NCBI RefSeq assembly: GCF_029227915.1
Contig: NC_079879.1
Span: forward strand, 28,712,501-28,776,500
DNA from: Hydractinia symbiolongicarpus
Taxonomy: Eukaryota; Cnidaria; Hydrozoa; Anthoathecata; Hydractiniidae
Direction: 5' to 3'
Length of the DNA stretch: 64,000 nt
Part shown: positions 60,057-64,000 of the stretch, piece by piece
Position numbering within the stretch: position 1 is the stretch's first letter
How the letters are laid out: each line of letters begins with the position of its first letter
The notes under the pieces: generated by a model
The model's database searches: none
The model's input: the letters and a program-made list of their open reading frames with translations, nothing else
What the model was told of the DNA's origin: nothing
Translations under genes and position numbers: made by a program

Positions 60057-61889
60057 GTTTGCAGGCGATTAAACTTCTTTTATTCAGCGTCTCATCAAAA
60101 ATGAAAACATTTTTGAAAACTACAAGTCTCAAGCGTTTTAGTGGTGAAAAGATAATTTAAAAAATCGTTTTGGAAATGAGTTTACTCACAGGGTACTTTC
60201 TTTGTATACATTCGACTATACGGGCCAAGCCCGGCATTTACGGGAAATCGCGTGTTTTCGTTTGCCAGCGATTAAACCACTTTCATTAAGCGTCTCATCA
60301 AAAATGAAAACATTTCTGAAAACTACAAGTCTCATGCGTTTTAGTGGTGAAAAAATAATTTATAAATTCGTTCGGGAAATGAGTTTACTCACTGGGTACT
60401 TTCCTTGTATACTTTTAACTAAACGGGCCGAGTCCAGGATTTACGGAAAATCGCGGGTTTTCGTTTACAGGCGATCAAACATCTTTTATTCAGCGTCTTA
60501 TCAAAAATGAAAACATTTTTAAAAACTACAAGTCTCATGGGCTTTAGTGGTGAAAGAATAATTTAAAAAATCGTTTGGGAAATGAGTTTACTCCCTGGGT
60601 ACTTTCTTTGTATACTTTTGAGTATACGGGCCGAGTCCGGGATTTACGAAAATCGCAGGTTTTCGTTTGCCGGCGATTAAACTTCTTTTATTCAGCGTCT
60701 CATCAAGAATGAAAACATTTTTGAAAACTACAAGTCTCATGCGTTTTAGTGGTGAAAGAATAATTTAAAAAATCGTTCGGGAAAAGAGTTTACTCCCTGG
60801 GTACTTCCTTTGTATACTTTTGACTATGCAGGCCAAGTCCGGGGTTTACGGGAAATGGCGGGTTTTCGTTTGCCGGCGATTAAACTTCTTTTATTCAGCG
60901 TCTCATCAAAAATGAAAACATTTTTGAAAACTACAAGTCTCAAGCGTTTTAGTGGTGAAAAGATGATTTAAAAAATCGTTTTGGAAATGAGTTTACTCAC
61001 AGGGTACTTTCTTTGTATACATTCGACTATACGGGCCAAGCCCGGCATTTACGGGAAATCGCGGGTTTTCGTTTGCCGGCGATTAAACCACTTTCATTAA
61101 GCGTCTCATCAAAAATGAAAACATTTCTGAAAACTACAAGTCTCATGCGTTTTAGTGGTGAAAAAATAATTTATAAATTCGTTCGGGAAATGAGTTTACT
61201 CACTGGGTACTTTCCTTGTATACTTTTAACTAAACGGGCCGAGTCCAGGATTTACGGAAAATCGCGGGTTTTCGTTTACAGGCGATCAAACATCTTTTAT
61301 TCAGCGTCTTATCAAAAATGAAAACATTTTTAAAAACTACAAGTCTCATGGGCTTTAGTGGTGAAAGAATAATTTAAAAAATCGTTTGGGAAATGAGTTT
61401 ACTCCCTGGGTACTTTCTTTGTATACTTTTGAGTATACGGGCCGAGTCCGGGATTTACGAAAATCGCAGGTTTTCGTTTGCCGGCGATTAAACTTCTTTT
61501 ATTCAGCGTCTCATCAAGAATGAAAACATTTTTGAAAACTACAAGTCTCATGCGTTTTAGTGGTGAAAGAATAATTTAAAAAATCGTTCGGGAAAAGAGT
61601 TTACTCCCTGGGTACTTCCTTTGTATACTTTTGACTATGCAGGCCAAGTCCGGGGTTTACGGGAAATGGCGGGTTTTCGTTTGCCGGCGATTAAACTTCT
61701 TTTATTCAGCGTCTCATCAAAAATGAAAACATTTTTGAAAACTACAAGTCTCAAGCGTTTTAGTGGTGAAAAGATGATTTAAAAAATCGTTTTGGAAATG
61801 AGTTTACTCACAGGGTACTTTCTTTGTATACATTCGACTATACGGGCCAAGCCCGGCATTTACGGGAAATCGCGGGTTTTCGTTTGCCG
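60057..61889 (+). repeat. 811-bp alpha-beta-epsilon-zeta tandem
   Basis: Alpha 60057, beta 60260, epsilon 60463 (202 bp), zeta 60665; alpha 60868, beta 61071, epsilon 61274 (202 bp), zeta 61476; then alpha 61679. Matching copies are 60268-61078 and 61079-61889. Shared private marks are AACTAAACGGGCC and GTCCAGG in beta, CGTTTACAGGCGATC and TTTACGAAAATCG in epsilon, ATGCAGGCCAAGTCC in zeta and GAAAAGATGATTT in alpha. No other unit in the window has these, so the duplication is recent. Confidence 0.9.
60646..60666. other. Perfect inverted repeat ACGAAAA / TTTTCGT created by a 1-bp loss
   Basis: Arms at 60646-60652 and 60660-60666 with loop TCGCAGG. Most monomers have ACGGAAAA or ACGGGAAA on the left, so their stem carries a bulge or mismatch. 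The loss of one base in this epsilon makes the stem perfect. The same site is at 61457-61477 in the tandem copy. It spans the chosen monomer boundary. Confidence 0.75.
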
Positions 61890-62287
61890 GCGATTAAACC
61901 ACTTTCATTAAGCGTCTCATCAAAAATGAAAACATTTCTGAAAACTACAAGTCTCATGCGTTTTAGTGGTGAAAAAATAATTTAAAAATTCGTTCGGGAA
62001 ATGAGTTTACTCACTGGGTACTTTCCTTGTATACTTTTAACTATACGGGCCGAGTCCGGGATTTACGGAAAATCGCAGGTTTTCGTTTGCAGACGATTAA
62101 ACATCTTTTATTCAGCGTCTCATCGAAAATAAAAACATTTTTAAAAACTACAAGTCTCATGGGCTTTAGTGGTGAAATAATAATTTAAAAAATCGTTTGG
62201 GAAATGAGTTTACTCCCTGGGTACTTTCTTTGTATACTTTTGAGTATACGGGCCGAGTCCGGGATTTACGAGAAATCGCAGGTTTTC

Positions 62288-62490
62288 GTTTGCCGGCGAT
62301 TAAACTTCTTTTATTCAGCGTCTCATCAAAAATGAAAACATTTTTGAAAACTACAAGTCTCGTGCGTTTTAGTGGTGAAAAAATAATTTAAAAAATCGTT
62401 TGGGAAATGAGTTTACACCCTGGGTACTTTCTTTGTATGCTTTTGACTATACGGGCCGAGTCCGGGATTTACGGGAAATCGCAGGTTTTC
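62288..62490 (+). repeat. Monomer type lambda (example)
   Basis: Lambda has CTTCTTTTATTCAG, ATCAAAAATG, TTTTTGAAAAC, CTCGTGCG here (CTCATGCG elsewhere), GGTGAAAAAATAAT followed by AAAAAATCG, GAGTTTACACCC (the diagnostic ACACCC), and in two copies TTTGTATGCTTTTGAC, which breaks the GTATAC site. It replaces zeta after epsilon-prime. Confidence 0.8.
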
Positions 62491-62693
62491 GTTTGCCGGC
62501 GATTAAACTTCTTTTATTCAGCGTCTCATCAAAAATAAAAACATATTTGAAAACTACAAGTCTCAAGCGTTTTAGTGGTGAAAAGATATTTTAAAAAATC
62601 GTTTTGGAAATGAGTTTTCTCACAGGGTACTTTCTTTGTATACATTCGACTATACGGGCCAAGCCCGGGATTTACGGGAAATCGCGGGTTTTC
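62491..62693 (+). repeat. Monomer type alpha-prime (example)
   Basis: Alpha-prime is an alpha with AACATATTTGAAAAC, GAAAAGATATTTTAAA and GAGTTTTCTCACAGG, and with CCCGGGATT instead of CCCGGCATT. Copies lie at 44030, 62491 and 63099. At 63099 the right half has switched to CCGAGTCTGGG. Confidence 0.8.
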
Positions 62694-63910
62694 GTTTGCC
62701 GGCGATTAAACCACTTTCATTAAGCGTCTCATCAAAAATGAAAACATTTCTGAAAACTACAAGTCTCATGCGTTTTAGTGGTGAAAAAATAGTTTAAAAA
62801 TTCGTTCGGGAAATGAGTTTACTCACTGGGTACTTTCCTTGTATACTTTTAACTATACGGGCCGAGTCCGGGATTTACGGAAAATCGCGGTTTTCGTTTG
62901 CAGGCAATTAAACATCTTTTATTCAGCGTCTCATCAAAAATGAAAACATTTTTAAAAATTACAAGTCTCATGCGTTTTAGTGGTGAAAAAATAATTTAAA
63001 AATTCGTTCGGGAAATGAGTTTACTCACTGGGTACTTTCCTTGTATACTTTTAACTATACGGGCCGAGTGCGGAATTTACGGAAAATCGCAGGTTTTCGT
63101 TTGCCGGCGATTAAAGTTCTTTTTCTCAGCGTCTCATCAAAAATGAAAACATATTTGAAAACTACAAGTCTCAAGCGTTTTAGTGGTGAAAAGATATTTT
63201 AAAAAATCGTTTTGGAAATGAGTTTTCTCACAGGGTACTTTCTTTTTATACATTCGACTATACGGGCCGAGTCTGGGATTTGCGAGAAATCGCAGGTTTT
63301 CGTTTGCCGGCGATTAAACTTCTTTTATTCAGCGTCTCATCAAATATGAAAACATTTTTGAAAACTACAAGTCTCATGCGTTTTAGTGGTGAAAAAATAA
63401 TTTAAAAAATCGTTCGGGAAATGAGTTTACACCCTGGGTACTTTCTTTGTATACTTTTGACTATACGGGCCGAGTCCGTGATTTACGAGAAATCGCAGGT
63501 TTTCGTTTGCCGGCGATTAAACTTCTTTTATTCAGCGTCTCATCAAAAATGAAAACATTTTTTAAAACTACAAGTCTCAAGCGTTTTAGTGGTGAAAAGA
63601 TAATTTAAAAAATCGTTCGGGAAAAGAGTTTACTCCCTTGGTACTTCCTTTGTATACTTTTGACTATGCGGTCCGAGTCCGGGGTTTACGGGAAATGGCG
63701 GGTTTTCGTTTGCCGGCGATTAAACTTCTTTTATTCAGCGTCTCATCAAAAATGAAAACATTTTTGAAAACTACAAGTCTCAAGCGTTTTAGTGGTGAAA
63801 AGATAATTTAAAAAATCGTTTTGGAAATGAGTTTACTCACAGGGTACTTTCTTTGTATACTTTTGACTATACGGGCCGAGTCCGGGATTTACGGGAAATC
63901 GCAGGTTTTC

Positions 63911-64000
63911 GTTTGCCGGCGATTACACTTCTTTTATCCAGTGTCTCATCAAAAATGAAAACATTTTTAAAAACTACAATCTCATGGGCTTTAGTGGTGA
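63911..64000 (+). repeat. Partial kappa-like monomer at the window edge (90 bp)
   Basis: The left part of a monomer with GATTACACTTC, ATCCAGTGTC and ACTACAATCTCATGGG, the same combination as at 59246. The window ends inside it, so the array continues to the right. Confidence 0.88.

Larger units (their letters stand above)
62085..63910 (+). repeat. Second lambda/alpha-prime cluster
   Basis: Order: epsilon-prime 62085 (CAGACGATT, ATCGAAAATAAAAAC), lambda 62288, alpha-prime 62491, beta 62694 (202 bp, ATCGCGGTTTTCG), gamma-like 62896 (GCAATTAAAC), alpha-prime 63099 (AAAGTTCTTTTTCTCAG, CTTTTTATAC), lambda 63302, alpha/zeta 63505, alpha 63708. The first three monomers match 43624-44232 at an offset of 18,461 bp. 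Confidence 0.83.
1..64000. repeat. Satellite DNA array, 203-bp monomer, 315 full copies
   Basis: The window is a single head-to-tail array. Taking the start of each monomer at GTTTGCCGGCGATTAAAC (or its variants GTTTGCAGG and GTTTGCCAG), starts fall at 1, 204, 407, 610 and so on to 63911. All monomers point the same way. Summing the shortened monomers I found (35 missing bases in total) accounts exactly for 315 monomers between 1 and 63910 (315 x 203 = 63945). Each monomer has an AT-rich left and middle part (about positions 11-140) and a GC- and CpG-rich right part (about 148-203 and 1-13). No unique DNA, inverted segment or inserted element interrupts it. Known arrays of this kind are centromeric, pericentromeric or subtelomeric in eukaryotes; which one applies here cannot be told from the sequence. 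Confidence 0.98.

Noticed and set aside
1-64000. CRISPR array
   Set aside because: The repeat is 203 bp with no unique spacers; the whole unit is conserved.
1-64000. Telomere or microsatellite repeats
   Set aside because: No TTAGGG, TTAGG or TTTAGGG runs and no long simple-sequence tracts were seen; A- and T-runs are short.

Overview
The whole 64 kb window is one uninterrupted tandem satellite-DNA array. Every base belongs to a head-to-tail monomer of about 203 bp in a single orientation. I walked the array monomer by monomer: it holds 315 complete monomers plus a 90-bp partial one at the right edge, and the array runs off both ends. About 280 of the 315 are exactly 203 bp; the rest are 202 bp, with one of 201 bp. 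I see no protein-coding gene, tRNA, rRNA, transposon, CRISPR array or unique sequence. The open reading frames that can be drawn are by-products of the repeat: 203 is not a multiple of three, they overlap on both strands, and they recur with the monomers. The organism is almost certainly a eukaryote, because arrays of this length and hierarchy are typical of centromeric, pericentromeric or subtelomeric heterochromatin. I do not recognise the monomer and cannot name the species. High CpG content (observed/expected about 1.7 in a hand-counted monomer) hints at a genome or array with little CpG-methylation decay.

The monomers are not uniform. They fall into six main types, called here alpha, beta, gamma, delta, epsilon and zeta, which follow a fixed order. 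The full six-monomer higher-order repeat (HOR) is 1218 bp and occurs intact six times (2030-3247, 9537-10754, 12785-14002, 23539-24756, 45654-46871, 54381-55598). Between these lie shortened forms, mainly the 812-bp alpha-beta-epsilon-zeta tetramer, and units that contain hybrid monomers, whose left part is one type and right part another. Hybrids always keep register, as expected from unequal crossing-over or gene conversion between homologous positions. Two islands (25.6-31.4 kb and 56.0-60.0 kb) are built from a divergent set (eta, theta, iota, kappa). Two smaller places (43.6-45.6 kb and 62.1-63.9 kb) carry another set (lambda, epsilon-prime, alpha-prime).

Layout: 1-5276, mixed tetramers and one hexamer; 5277-8927, nonamer, tetramer and pentamer; 8644-14917, two copies of a 3248-bp 16-mer; 14918-16801, linking monomers; 16802-19641, two copies of a 1420-bp 7-mer; 19888-22727, nearly three copies of a 1015-bp 5-mer; 22728-25568, tetramer/hexamer/tetramer; 25569-31446, divergent island with a 606-bp theta-iota-kappa cassette and an 810-bp tandem; 31447-33330, tetramers; 33331-38202, two copies of a 2436-bp 12-mer; 38203-43217, mixed units with a recurrent marked gamma; 43218-45653, lambda cluster; 45654-46871, hexamer; 46872-51133, mixed; 51134-54380, four tetramers forming a 1623/1624-bp octamer pair; 54381-55598, hexamer; 55599-60056, second divergent island; 60057-61889, 811-bp tetramer tandem; 62085-64000, second lambda cluster and right edge.

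The most interesting points are the nested expansion history readable from private variants, the long-range copies 11,975, 18,461 and 31,041 bp apart, the length changes that are all net losses, and a run of short dyad symmetries packed into the GC-rich 75 bp of every monomer.
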